Translations under genes and position numbers: made by a program
NCBI RefSeq assembly: GCF_030272615.1
Contig: NC_081412.1
Span: 665,038,481-665,102,480, forward strand
Length of the DNA stretch: 64,000 nucleotides
Direction: 5' to 3'
Source of the DNA: Cryptomeria japonica
Taxonomy: Eukaryota > Streptophyta > Pinopsida > Cupressales > Cupressaceae
The notes under the pieces: model-generated
Told to the model about the DNA's origin: nothing
What the model saw: the letters and a program-made list of their open reading frames with translations, nothing else
Databases searched by the model: none
In this document: in pieces, positions 1 through 11,649 of the stretch
Layout: every line of letters begins with the position of its first letter
Position numbering within the stretch: the stretch's first letter is position 1

Positions 1-200
1 GCTATAGATCTTGATGTTGTAGGGCAATCTATTGAAATACACATATTATGGATATAACATTGTGTTTGTACATTTTGATGAATCTCTTTTACTACTATAA
101 AAAATATGACTACTATTTAACATCTTTCATAAATTGGAAATCAAATAAATGTCATTATATTTAATATCATTATAAAAGACTTAATGCTGAAAAATTAAAA
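1..200 (+). repeat. RLP 5'-flank repeat module, copy 1
   Basis: This block begins with the motif cttgatgttgtagggcaatc and continues into ctattgaaatacacatatta. It recurs, diverged, at 43848-43990, 59635-59990 and 6690-6860. It ends a few hundred bases before the intact receptor-like protein gene. The copies at 1 and 59635 both lead into an RLP gene, so I read it as the distal upstream part of an ancestral RLP duplication unit rather than an independent mobile element. No ORF is present. Confidence 0.7.
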
Positions 201-432
201 TCATCTCCAATGACCAAACTAAATAGATTTTTTTTTTTTTTTAAATCATTGATCACTCGAAATCAGATGGATCACTACGCATTATCATCTGTAATAATGA
301 AACTAGATAGTTAAATAAACATGAGGAATAATGTATTCATACAACAATAATTAAATTGTTAGTTGTCTCTTATTGCCTTGTTAATGCTTTGGACTTTTGT
401 TTTCTTATCGCACATTAATTGATGACTACTTA

Positions 433-451
433 TAATAAAAGTAGAACAAGA
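433..451 (+). promoter_or_regulatory. Conserved upstream block of the RLP genes
   Basis: The 19-mer taataaaagtagaacaaga is identical at 61231-61249 upstream of the second RLP copy, while the surrounding sequence has diverged. It lies 76 bp before the ATG of RLP1 and 113 bp before that of RLP2. It may be a proximal promoter element or simply a chance island of identity. No known binding-site family is claimed. Confidence 0.4.
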
Positions 452-462
452 GAAACGAAGAT

Positions 463-470
463 TATAAATA
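463..470 (+). promoter_or_regulatory. Candidate TATA box of RLP1
   Basis: The sequence tataaata lies 57 bp before the chosen ATG, so transcription would start around 495 with a short leader. A second A/T run, tatataa at 481-487, is a weaker alternative because it leaves less room for a leader. Position and motif are the only evidence. Confidence 0.45.
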
Positions 471-526
471 AAGTAAGTTGTATATAAGTGTTTGCCCGAT
501 CGCCTTCAACACTTACATTATTAATC

Positions 527-3487
527 ATGTCTCCCATTTCAGTCATGCTGAATCTCACTTTTGCCTTGTCGATGATTTGTCCCTTCATCAATGGATGCCC
601 AGCTGATGAAAGAAATTACTTGTTAGATTTCAAAGGAGGCCTCCTCGATCCAACTGGTCGCCTGTCATCATGGCAAGGCTACAATTGTTGCGAGTGGAAG
701 GGTGTTCGTTGCGACTTCCATTCAGGCCATGTCATCAGCCTTCATCTCAAAAACCCTGTTACTAGCTACTGGGATAAACCCAAAAATCTTAGTGGGGCGA
801 TACATCCGTCACTGTTCAATCTGCAGTATCTTCAGCATCTGGATCTCGGAAACAATGATTTTGATGGTGCTTCCATCTCTCCAGAGTTTTCAAAACTGCA
901 GAGCCTTACCTTCCTTAGCTTGGCAAGTGCTGGATTTGGAGGCGAGGTCCCTGTGGAGTTGGGGAATATCACAACCTTGCGCCAGCTCGATCTCTCAGCA
1001 GATTCTCGTACATACTACTTCACTACTCTCCAGAGTAGGAAGTTTGCAGGATGGATACAAAACCTCAGAAGCTTGGAGTATCTGGCTATGAATAATGTGG
1101 ATATGTCGATGACAAATGATCACTGGAGAAACGCCCTCAGCAGCCTCCCTAATCTTCGGGAGATTTACTTGTCTTGGTGTAATCTTGAAGGTACAATACC
1201 GTCTCTTCTAAATCTCACTCACTTATCCGATCTCGATCTTTCAATGAATTCATTTTTTTCCCCATTGCCAGCTTGGTTTCAGAATGTCTCGTCCTTGGTT
1301 TCCCTTGATCTGTCTGATAATGGTGTAAACGGTTCCATTCCTTCAAATTTTTTGCACCGTTCAAGTCTGAGAAATCTTGACCTGTCATTTAACGATTTGG
1401 AAGGAAGCCTATCTTTCATTCAATACCAATCTTCCTCAATAGCCAACCTTAACCTCCACCGGAACTGGTTAGACGGAATAATTCCTCTTTTCTTTGTGGA
1501 TTTTACTGAACTTAAAAATCTGGTTCTGGCAAATAATTACTTGACAGGGGACTTACCTCCGCTTGGATCTGCATTAGGGGAAGTCTTACCACTTTCAGTA
1601 ATCGATCTTTCCTTAAACAAATTGACGGGCAATATACCACCCTCTATTGGTTGTCTTCCTCTGTTGAGAAGCCTCAATCTGGAAAATAATCAGCTTTCAG
1701 GAAAAATACCAGATACCCTTTTCAAGCTCGCTAGATTAGAAAACCTGAAACTTTCTACCAATAACTTAACCGGGATCTTTTCTCTTTCCATGATGGATAA
1801 CTTCACTGAGCTTCGAGAATTGGGCCTTTCTAACAACAGCTTTACAGTTAGCATTTCTTCAAGTTGGATTCCACCGTTTCCCCATCTGAGGTACCTGGGA
1901 ATGAGATCTTGCAATGTTGAAGGAGATTTTCCAGCTTTTCTGTCTACTCAATATTCGCTAGTAGACTTGGACTTGTCAGATAACAAGATTGTAGGAGCTA
2001 TTCCGACATGGCTATGGGATCTTCCCGTTCTTGAAGTGGTCACTCTTTCAAATAATCAGCTACAAGGTTTTCTACCCTCGGTAATATCCAAGAAATTCGA
2101 GAGGGTAGACTTGAAAAGAAACAAATTACAAGGTTCTCTTCCATTTTTCAAGAACTGCATGTATTTTTTTGATGGGTCAAAGAATAATTTTACTGGTTCA
2201 CTTCCTGCTACAATGTATGCTGGTCATATACTTCTCTCAGGTAATAATTTAACTGGAGAAATTCCATCTTCATTCTGCTCAGTTCATACTGAGCTTGTGC
2301 CCCTCTCAACTATTTATCTGGACTTGTCAAAGAACAATCTGAAGGGCACTATTCCTCCAAATTTGTGGGGATGCAACCAGTTGGTGGTTTTAAATTTGGC
2401 TGAGAACGATTTGCAGGGGGAGATACCAGAGCAAATGGGAAAAATGAGGTCTCTTGATACACTAAATCTCTATGGTAACAATTTACAAGGTACCATTCCT
2501 TCATCCATTGTAAATTGTGGATACCTACGAGTATTTGATTTAGGGAGCAACCAAATTCAAGGGAAGATCCCAGTTTTGTTTTCTGAGCTGCAAAGGCTCC
2601 GAATCCTGAACTTGGCTTCAAATCAATTTGAAGGCACTATTCCTGCTCTCCTGCTTGAGTTGGAGTTCCTACAGATTTTAGATTTATCCCACAATTGTTT
2701 ATCAGGACCTATTCCTAAAAATCTAGGAAAGCTGTATGCTATGGCCAATGAATCGCCTAATGATGAATCAGAATTCGGTAGACCCGTCGTAGAAGATGAT
2801 GCCTTTCATGACTATTATTCCCTAATTCCGGATCAGGTTACTCTTTGGGTTAAAGGGCGAGCACTTCCATATGAAAAGATATTCAAGAAATTTAGATTTA
2901 TGGACCTATCTAACAACAAGCTCTCAGGCAATATTCCTCCAGAAGTAGGTCTTCTCAAGAATCTAAATGCTTTGAACTTCTCAAGAAACAATTTAAGTGG
3001 TCCCATTCCAAAATCTGTGGGAGGCTTGGTTCAACTGGAGTCCTTGGATCTCTCAGCAAACAAATTGTCTGGAAGGATTCCCTCAGAACTTCTGAACCTC
3101 ACGTTTCTTGAAGTTTTGAATGTTTCAGACAACATGCTTTCTGGTTTGATACCGCAAGGCAAGCAATTTGCAACCTTTGACGCTTCTTCTTTTTCAGGAA
3201 ATCCAGATCTACATGGACCTCCATTAGAAAATAGAACACTTAGCCATGGTTTTGGTGGGAATGGCAGCCCAGGTAGCCAAGAAGAATCAAATAATAAAGA
3301 GAAACAAGAAGAGGAAGAGCAAAAGGATGATGAAATGAAGAGATGGTGGGCAGTGTCAGTGGGATTGAGTTATGGGGTGGGATTTGCCACTGTAATTTCA
3401 GTGCTGTGCTTCCAATTCAGATGGAGATACGAATTTTTCAGTTTTCTGGATAATCTTTTGCCACATATCTTTGGACGGTGGCGTTGA
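527..3487 (+). CDS. Leucine-rich-repeat receptor-like protein (RLP1), intact
   Basis: This is a cell-surface receptor-like protein of 986 residues with no introns and no kinase. The ATG at 527 is used because the reading frame upstream begins only with GTG at 488; it gives a hydrophobic signal peptide (about 1-30). Next comes the N-terminal cap (DERNYLLDF..., paired Cys in NCCEWKGVRC), then extracellular LRRs of the LxxLxLxxNxLxGxIP type from about residue 80. A non-LRR island lies at about 736-788 (ends DQVTLWVKGR...EKIFKKF), followed by a few more LRRs. The C-terminal cap (NPDLHGPPL, about 890) is followed by an acidic Glu-rich linker, a membrane helix with spaced glycines (about 941-963) and a short basic tail. 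Known RLPs of this layout bind pathogen or peptide ligands and signal through an adaptor kinase such as SOBIR1. The ligand here is unknown. Confidence 0.93.
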   Translation: MSPISVMLNLTFALSMICPFINGCPADERNYLLDFKGGLLDPTGRLSSWQGYNCCEWKGVRCDFHSGHVISLHLKNPVTSYWDKPKNLSGAIHPSLFNLQYLQHLDLGNNDFDGASISPEFSKLQSLTFLSLASAGFGGEVPVELGNITTLRQLDLSADSRTYYFTTLQSRKFAGWIQNLRSLEYLAMNNVDMSMTNDHWRNALSSLPNLREIYLSWCNLEGTIPSLLNLTHLSDLDLSMNSFFSPLPAWFQNVSSLVSLDLSDNGVNGSIPSNFLHRSSLRNLDLSFNDLEGSLSFIQYQSSSIANLNLHRNWLDGIIPLFFVDFTELKNLVLANNYLTGDLPPLGSALGEVLPLSVIDLSLNKLTGNIPPSIGCLPLLRSLNLENNQLSGKIPDTLFKLARLENLKLSTNNLTGIFSLSMMDNFTELRELGLSNNSFTVSISSSWIPPFPHLRYLGMRSCNVEGDFPAFLSTQYSLVDLDLSDNKIVGAIPTWLWDLPVLEVVTLSNNQLQGFLPSVISKKFERVDLKRNKLQGSLPFFKNCMYFFDGSKNNFTGSLPATMYAGHILLSGNNLTGEIPSSFCSVHTELVPLSTIYLDLSKNNLKGTIPPNLWGCNQLVVLNLAENDLQGEIPEQMGKMRSLDTLNLYGNNLQGTIPSSIVNCGYLRVFDLGSNQIQGKIPVLFSELQRLRILNLASNQFEGTIPALLLELEFLQILDLSHNCLSGPIPKNLGKLYAMANESPNDESEFGRPVVEDDAFHDYYSLIPDQVTLWVKGRALPYEKIFKKFRFMDLSNNKLSGNIPPEVGLLKNLNALNFSRNNLSGPIPKSVGGLVQLESLDLSANKLSGRIPSELLNLTFLEVLNVSDNMLSGLIPQGKQFATFDASSFSGNPDLHGPPLENRTLSHGFGGNGSPGSQEESNNKEKQEEEEQKDDEMKRWWAVSVGLSYGVGFATVISVLCFQFRWRYEFFSFLDNLLPHIFGRWR

Positions 3488-4660
3488 GAAGATACCAGTG
3501 GAAACCTACTGCCTTCATATTATAAGTATTCCTATTTAAAATGTATGAGAAAATCTAAAATGCACTGTTCTACCTCATGTTATATTTTTAGTAATGGAGT
3601 ATTAAAACTGATCGTTGCATGTATTTTCATATACTTTTATTTATAAGGTAGCAATGAAATTGCCCTGTGGTTCGCTATTGTCATTAGCTTCACCTATACA
3701 TATTTTGCGAGGTACGAACTTAAACTCTTTTAAAAATACGATTACTCTATCTGTGTCCAGTTCCACAATGCAATTGAATAAACTGTTATGTTAAAGGAAT
3801 ACTTATCATAATGCTTTGACAATTTTAGAATAACTTAATATTTTTGACCATCATTATTAGATTTTTGACCATCATTATTAGATTTTTGACATAAATCCAA
3901 TAACAAAAACTGGTTATTAGTTTTGTTGACCATCATTATTAGATTTTTGACACAATGAAGCATCAAACAAATGACACTCTACTCTCTACATGATAGATAG
4001 GCTAATAATTGAACCGTAGTAGTTTAAAAGATAGATATTAGGCTAATAAATGAAATTAGAGTATATGCAAGATTTGCCTTATCTATATAATAGTATTTTG
4101 TTATTTGATTATTTTGGTGTTAGTTTTTTTAGGGAGTGCATTCAAATTAATAATTGTATGTTACATATTATATAATGATAAGCATTATTTGAAATTTCTT
4201 CTATAAATAAATATATTTATTAATTTAGTATATTACAATTTAGGTTTATATTATGTATTTTATGATGCTATGAAATTACTAAGAAGAATCTTTACAGTTC
4301 TTAATAATCTATTTTGATTATTTTATTCAATAATGAATATAAATTTACTAGTTCTTTTTTCTATCATCATATTTCTAAACTAGAGACTTAAAGATGCAAA
4401 TAATTGTACACTGTCATCATTAAGTTATGTTTAGTGACATGAGTGATTCTTATTTTCATTTGTTTTAGTCTTTAGTTTTGGCTAATAACTTGGGTGAGCT
4501 ATTTAGCAAGATTTTCATCCATCGTGATACACTCAAATCATATACTAGTGTTTCAGGCTCAATTTGAAGGTACTAAAGCATAGTCTAGATATAGACATAG
4601 GCAACCAAATAGAGTTTAGCAGAGAAGGGAAGGACTAGAGAACCTAGTTCCATAGTCCAG
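3488..4660 (+). repeat. RLP 3' flank, also present at 43990-45922
   Basis: The first ~120 bp resemble the sequence after RLP2 (shared ctactgccttcatattataag), as expected for homologous 3' UTRs. From about 3680 the sequence matches 43990-44868 (e.g. gaatacttatcataatgctt), and 4560-4650 matches 45828-45920. It is therefore the downstream half of the RLP duplication unit. No coding sequence is seen. AT-rich runs could supply polyadenylation signals, but I cannot choose one. Confidence 0.7.
3841..3890 (+). repeat. 21-bp tandem duplication
   Basis: The unit tttttgaccatcattattag plus one a occurs twice in tandem and starts a third time. A further copy lies at about 3927-3950. The homologous stretch near 44240-44265 has the motif only once, so the expansion followed the flank duplication. 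Confidence 0.8.
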
Positions 4661-6480
4661 GTATTTTGACCTAAAATTTAGTTAGAAGATATTTTGGAAG
4701 CTCTTGAGACTAGTTTGACCCCTGTTCTACACTTGGACATCTATTAGGACCAAGAAGCCTAGCTCTAGTGTCCAACCATGTGAGCTCAAAATTCAAGTGA
4801 AGGCTCCTCCCTATATCCCATTTCTTGTTTAATACACCTTGATTAATTTTTTATATTTTGATTTGTCTATATATGTTGTTTATTTTCAATAATGCATCAT
4901 TTAGCCTAGTTCTTTGCATCTATCTCATCGAATCAATAAAATAAAAATAGAATAACCAATGCATCAAATACCCAACTCTCCCAAGGGTTTAAAGTTAGGC
5001 TTGATTGGTTATTCTGCAATTTAATTAGTGGGAATGGGTTTCTTACTTTGCATGTTTATAATAGTGAACCACATTTACCTCATTACATCTTTGCAAACTT
5101 GACATGTCTTACATTTGCATATTTTCTAATTTACATTTTCAAATTTGGGTTGCAAAACTTTTAAAAGATGACATGTGTTTTATAATTTCTCTTTTAAGAA
5201 ATGTCTTATGTTTCACATTCACTTTCTTAAAAGATTTCAATGTAATCTTATATTTCATATTTTCTTTATTAAGATCCTTTATGCATATCTTATGTTTCAT
5301 ATTCATGTACTTTGTAAATTATGGCATATGCTTTGCTAGATGTTTCATATTATACCATTAAGTTCAATTATAGTCCTTCTCCCAAAATCTTTCTCACCAC
5401 TGAGGATATTTATTTTCAAGAAGAGATTATTACACTTCTATCAACAATCTCCCTTTTAGGGATGAAGATTTGAAGAATGGTGTTCATCCTTCTCCTAAAA
5501 TGTACCTCCCTTATCAGGGTCATTTGGTGCAAGAGGAGGATACCATTGACACTTTTCCTATTGATACCTGAGCTTCTATTCACTTCAATGAGACCCATCT
5601 AGAGATGACGCTTTGATGAATTATGTTTTTCTCTCTCCCAAAAGTTAGCTTACTCATGATGATACTTTGCTACGAGAGGGAGATATCACTAACAATGTTT
5701 TTCAATGATCTCTCTCCTAAAGATGGACCTTTAGTTAACAAAGAGTCTAATCTAGCTCATGTTAATACAATTCATATTTAAAATACTACAAATGATCACG
5801 AGGATCCTAAATTTATTGTTAAAGGTGGTTAGAATCCAACTAAACCTCATGGCCACATCTTAAGCTTTGTCAAACAACTTATTAAATAGATAAGATGAAT
5901 CAAAATATGTCACAACAACATAGTTATTGTGTAGTGGCTCACACATATAACTACCCAAAAAGTATTATTCCTACTTCCCCATCCCTCGCCTTCAACAACA
6001 TCTTGATAGGGAACCTAATATTGTTTAATAACTTCATGCTACAAGATCTCTCTTTTGGATTTGATTCAAACTTCACCTACATAACTTCATCCAAGAAGCG
6101 TTATAAAATGTATTTTTCTCTCCTTCTAATAGAAAAAAGGATATTATGTTCTCACAAGATTAAAGTAAATTCCCTAAATATTTCCCAAGTAAACATTAGT
6201 AACAAAATCTAAAAAAGATCTAAGGTAGGAGCTAATTATGTAATCAAGATTTAGTTGTAGGTCTCCCATGTAGAATAGTTTGTAATTATCTTAATAAACT
6301 CAAATCATTTACCATGGTATGTTCTTCCTTTATTTTCCCTTTTCTAACTAATATTTCCTCTTTAGTTATGATATTTTTTTAATAAAAATTACCAACATAT
6401 ATTTTAATGTTCTTGAATTTAAGTTATAATTTTTTGTTCCTAACAAATTTATGACTAAAATTTTTATACCTACATTTCAT
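4661..6480. other. Unassigned intergenic stretch
   Basis: I find no gene I can defend here. The longest open frames (85 and 105 codons on +) are rich in Phe, Ile and Tyr from AT-rich sequence and show no family motif. Around 5400-6250 the base composition is more even (phrases such as ttatcagggtcatttggtgc), suggesting an old decayed element that I cannot name. A 12-bp inverted repeat (agaataaccaat at 4949-4960, its complement at 5004-5015) could fold with a 43-nt loop. Confidence 0.5.
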
Positions 6481-6860
6481 TGAATGTTTATCTTTATTTT
6501 TGTTCTCCAATGGCTCAATGAATATATACCAACCAATTTCAAAAATTTTTAATCACTTTCAAGGTTATTTCATTTCTTTCATTTTTATCATGTTACTTCT
6601 TTGTAATATTTTCTCTAACATTTGCATGCACCACATTATAATTTTTTTTTTAAAATTCTATAGTTCATTAATTTATAGTGTAGACTTAATGTTCTAGGTC
6701 TATCTATTGAATTGGACACCATGGATATACAAATTTATTTTTCAACATTTTGATGAGTGGATTTTCTAACTTCAAAGTATTTGAATCCTACTTAACATCT
6801 CTCACAAATTACAAATCGTACAAAAATACCATCATATTTAACCTTGTTTCCCAAGACTTT
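6480..6860 (+). repeat. Diverged copy of the RLP 5'-flank module, no gene after it
   Basis: It follows the order seen at 43620-43990 and 59440-59990: a stretch with catgcaccacattataat, then ctatctattgaattggacac, then cttaacatctctcacaaatta. It is more diverged than the other copies and runs into A/T homopolymer with no RLP behind it. I infer a dead duplication remnant. Confidence 0.5.
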
Positions 6861-7518
6861 AGAATATTTTAAAAATAATAATTTTAATATTTAAAATATT
6901 AAAAAAAAAAAAAATTTAATTATAATTTTAAAATATAATTAAGAAAATAATACTAAAAATAAAATAATAACATTATGTCTAGCCCTTCCCAAGCTAAAAA
7001 ATATTGACAAAGGGGTAGAGCAAATGAAGACTAGTTCCCTTTGATAGAAAGCATGGAATGATATGGCGCAAGGCTAATTTTTGCCTAAAGGTTGAGGTGT
7101 TTGCATGCACAACAGAGCAAAATTTTAAGTGAGGTTTAGAGAAACTCAATTAGTATATGTAGTCCATCATTATGTCCCCTTTGGGGTGAAGTGGAAAAAA
7201 CTACAAACCATCTCTTGTTGCTCTCTCTTTTCTTATGAATGTTGGATATGGGTTATATAGAGATTTGGATGGAGCATTGCCCTTCAAACATGTACTTGAC
7301 ATCTTTTTTTATTTTTTTTCTTTTATTAAATGGAAGGCTATGGATTTTTGATCTAAAAATGGTAGTGTAGTAACTATGTAAGGAAATAATAAGATAATTT
7401 TAAATGATTAATGTTCTTTGGTAAAAAGAATGATTAATACGATTGAGGTAGGCATATATTATCAATTTAATTCCAAAATGAAGTAGATAGGTGAACTTCT
7501 AGGATATAATTATAAAAT
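6861..7518. other. AT-rich spacer left of element A
   Basis: A/T homopolymers (about 6895-6960) are followed by ordinary low-complexity plant intergenic sequence. No ORF, repeat partner or RNA gene is visible. It ends at the tgttgggtg start of element A's left LTR. Confidence 0.5.
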
Positions 7519-8399
7519 TGTTGGGTGAATATTTTGTCACCAGCGTACCAATGACAAAATATATGATTAGCACACAACTATGTTGAGAAGTTAATCTGTC
7601 CTCTCATCAAGGGGAGGTTCTCTTTGAAATTTCTTCTCTAATTAATAGGAAATCAAAATTTGTGGGTTGGTATTGGGTATATAACTCTCTTTTTTCAGAG
7701 TTTATGTATTCTCCCTCCACCTTGTTACAATTCTCTATCTCTTTAGATACTTAAAGAAAAGAGCAATGAATCTAACAAACTATGCTAAAACTTATAATCA
7801 AGTAGCTGAAAGTCTCTTTTAAATGTAACACTAACACAAACTGATTATTACAAATAATTAGAAACTTAACTTGTAGCTCAAAGTCATAAAGTATAAATTC
7901 CTAATCCTTTAAACTACAAGTAACTGCAGTATTACAAAGCCTACCACTAATCACTTAATTATCATAAAATTTCCCAAATATGCAAGCAGCACATAATCTA
8001 CTTGCACAATTCAAGAGCTCTTTTACCCACATAGAAATATCTCCAATACCAAGGAAGTAAAGAACATAAGAACATTAACTCATATAAAAAACTTTCTTGA
8101 CACAACACAAAGTTTGAGATCAAACAAAATTGCTTTCTTTATTTGCTTGATAGAATCTTCACAACAAAATCTTAAAGTCTTAGTTGAGGCAAAAATTCTA
8201 CAGAGTTTTTCTTAGCATGAAAAAGATAAATATTTACAAATGAATGTCCTCCTTAAATAGGAAAATAATGGAGAAAAATGTGGGCACAGTTGACTAATTC
8301 AACTGCACAGTTTCACGTCACTACAACTACAACATGAGGAAAATGTGCAACTATGAGAAAACTAGAAATATCTAATGATGCAACTGCATAAAAAAGAAA

Positions 8400-11300
8400 A
8401 AACTAATAGGGGACACTTTATCCATCTTTCTCCTCCTTGTTCGATTTATGGAATTCTTCGAGTTTAGTCAGGATGGCTTTCATCTCTACTTTGTCCTGCA
8501 TTGGGGTAGAATCTGTGATCACATGAACACAGGAGATTGTATCCTTAGTCTTTACATGTTTCTTTTTCCCATTCTTCAGCATGGATGTGAGGACTTCAAA
8601 ACTGACTTGGATCTCCAGTAACTTATCTAATGCACCAAGTGAGAAATCCTATCACATGCAGTGATCAATTAGATAATGGAGTTCATGTGTGATGGCATCA
8701 CTAGTAATGAGATTCTAATTTTCATCATATAGATAACAAGGAAGATCAACAATTTTGGCAGAAATGAGATCAATCTCATGATCACCTTCCTTCCTTTCTT
8801 GGTCTAGCTTTGCAATCATCAACCTTATTGTCTCTTGCTTGTGAGGCAACAATGACAAGATCTGATATAATTTTCCCTTCTATGAATTACTTTATTTTCA
8901 ATGAGGACATCTATTCTGAAGTCCTCCTTTTTGATCCAAAGGGTTGTAGTTTTCTCAACTTCCTCAATCTCCTGAGATAATGAAGTTTTGAGTCCTTGCA
9001 TTTGGCTTTGGATTACTTCAAAATCTGCCAATAGCCTAATTGTTGAACTTAGAAGATGAGAGCCTTCTGACCTTAGCCATGAAATCTACTCATCCATCAC
9101 TCGTCACTTGGCTCCTACCTGTTCAATTTTCTTAAGAGCTTCAGTGTCCATTGATGATAGTATGGGCTCAACTTCTTGAAAAGATTATGTGACTTTCAGA
9201 AGAACATTAGTCAATTTTTCACATTTCTATTTTAATTCATTCTTCTCATCCCTCTCTTGTTCAAACCTTTGTAAGAAAGAGTTGAAAGTTGTCTGATAAT
9301 CCAACTTAACACTCTCATGTGTTTCCACTCCAAGCTCAATATTTTGCATGGTGTAATCCTTAGGTCGTATATTAACTTTATCCTTATTGGATGACGATAC
9401 CAGGACCTCAACATACTTCCTTTTAGAAGCTGGGTCTACTAAAACCCGAGAGACAATCTTTGGCTTCTTTGTTCCTTTAGGCTTCGGAGGAACACACTAC
9501 TCAAAATCAAACTCATCAAAAGAAATTACCTAGTTTTTCCTCTTAGGCACCACTACCTCCATCCAAGGTGGTAATTCTGGAGTGGCCGATGGAGTAGTAG
9601 CTCCTTACTGAGTCAAAATTGAGATTTTGGGAGCAGGCCGACTAGAGCTCATAGCAGTTGTGAGTGTTGTTATTGGCACCAATGTTGAATTATCTTGTGG
9701 AATACCTATCGATGTTGTAATAGTTGCTACTACTGACATCTCTTCAGTCACATATGGGAGAGTTGAAGGTGTTGTGGATGCAACCTCAGTACTTACCAAT
9801 GGTGGAATTTTTGTTATGATTGAAGTAATAGGTAAATTCACTTTAGATTGACCTACAAACACTTCTTCCATAGCTTCATTAAAATATAGCATTGAAGATT
9901 CAATATTGGATGAAGGAAAATTATGAAACTCCTCATCCTCTTGATCAGAATCAAAATCTATAGAATGAATTATCACATTTGAATGAGTTTGTACATGTGA
10001 AGTAACCAGGGCATTATCTTCACCAGGATGTGATGTTTCTTCAACCTATGCTTCCTCTTGTTGAGGAATTTCACCTTCTTTAGTCTCCTTCTCTTTTTCA
10101 GTTTCAATAGTTGGCTCGTGTTCTAGTTCCTTTGTATCCATCCCCTACACTGCTAATGATGACTGACGCTTCTTGGACCCTTTAATTCTAAATTTTATTT
10201 TGGGCCCTTTCCCCTTAGATTGTGTCATGGGGGTTGAGGATAGTGCTTGTTGATCTACCCTACTTTTTGTTCTCTTCGCAGCCATAGCGGTCCTACCAAT
10301 TGGGCCATCACCTTTATCATCATCCCCAGAACTAGCACTTGAAGTTGTTTCATTCTAAGATTCTTTTTTAACAGCCAAGCATTAGTGTTTGTGAGAATGG
10401 AAGAGATTCTTTGGGTGATAGATTTACTTTCCTTTCTTGACCATTGCATAGGAGGAAGTGGGGAGTCAACAATCTTCTTCTCATGATAGACTAGGTCTAT
10501 TATGTCATTAGTGTCTTCCATGGTCATTGGGATTTTTTCCAAATCCAGGTTCTCAATCTTCTCCAAGGTAAGACAACTAAAATCCATCCTCCTTATGTAT
10601 TCCTCATCTTGGCAATCTTCCCATACATCCTCAAATCTAATAACATGGGAGTAGTTTTTTTTAAGCTTATTTTTCATGCCACGAAAATCAAAATTGTTTC
10701 GTGCCTTGAATCTTTTCATAGTGTTCCATTGCATCTCTTCCTCCATGTTCTTTTCTTTGTGGTTAATTAAAACTGAGTATTTGCGAATAGATTCAGGAAA
10801 CTTCAACCCAGTCTTATGTGCTTGTGATTGCTTTTCATGCACATAGATTAGTTGTCGACACAATTCCATGAGCATGATCTTATCAGAAGGATACCTTGGA
10901 AAAATGAAAGGCTCACCTGAGAAATATCCAATCCAGATGGAAGGGAAAGTTGAAAACTAAAGAAAAATACATCCAAAATGGGACACCCTATTATATGCAA
11001 CTTCTAACAATCTTTTCTTCTATAGGTTTTTATCAAACATGCACTTCCACACAACAAAGAATGCATCATCAACCCTTCTAAAATGGCTACCTTGATTTTT
11101 GATCATGAGTTGATCATAGTATTCCCAGACAGGTACTAATCTCTTGTCACCCTTGGTAGACAAATCTGGATACTACAAGTACAAAATCAGGATCATGAGT
11201 TGCAATTGGGAAGGAAGCATATTTATGTAGCTAAGATTTGATCAAGTTTGTCAGGCTAGAAGGAGATTTCTCAACCTGATCAACAAATTCCTACATACTA

Positions 11301-11490
11301 ACATGACCAATTTTTCTGTCCTTAATTTTATTGATGTTTGAATCCACTGAACTTTTTGAGTACAAATTCAAGTACTTGTTGTACTTGTACTTCATCTTCT
11401 TTGCTGATGTTTTTCCCAGTGAAAATTCAAACTGACTTGAAGAAGGCTCTGATTTGTCATGAGAGGGATTTGACATTTGCAAATTACTAC
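8400..11490 (-). pseudogene. ORF remnants of unknown function inside element A's left LTR
   Basis: Several minus-strand open pieces (about 10255-10875, 9605-9976, 8825-9031) match pieces at 25134-28770 in the right LTR, so they belong to the LTR and not to the host. They are rich in Lys, Glu, Ser and Thr, with one Pro/Thr-rich stretch and a coiled-coil-like stretch (FEVIQSQMQGLKTSL). I recognise no domain. They point the same way as gag-pol. The region is broken in several places and is treated as a fossil. Confidence 0.6.
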
Positions 11491-11649
11491 ATTCAATATT
11501 AAATATTAGCCTCTTCTACAGTTATCATCATCAATAAAACCACATTTTATCAATCGGATTGAAAAAACGGACTCAAAACTGACTTCAGAGCAAAACTATA
11601 AAAAATAGCAGGTCGGGGAAAAAAGTCTAACCTGCACTTTAAGAGTAAA

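Noticed and set aside
488-526. Longer N-terminus for RLP1 beginning at 488
   Set aside because: The codon at 488 is GTG, not ATG. The first ATG in frame is at 527 and gives a good signal peptide.
5104-5361. Small membrane protein gene (85 codons, + strand)
   Set aside because: The hydrophobicity comes from T-rich DNA with repeated cttatgtttcatatt-type phrases; no start context, homologue or partner gene is visible.
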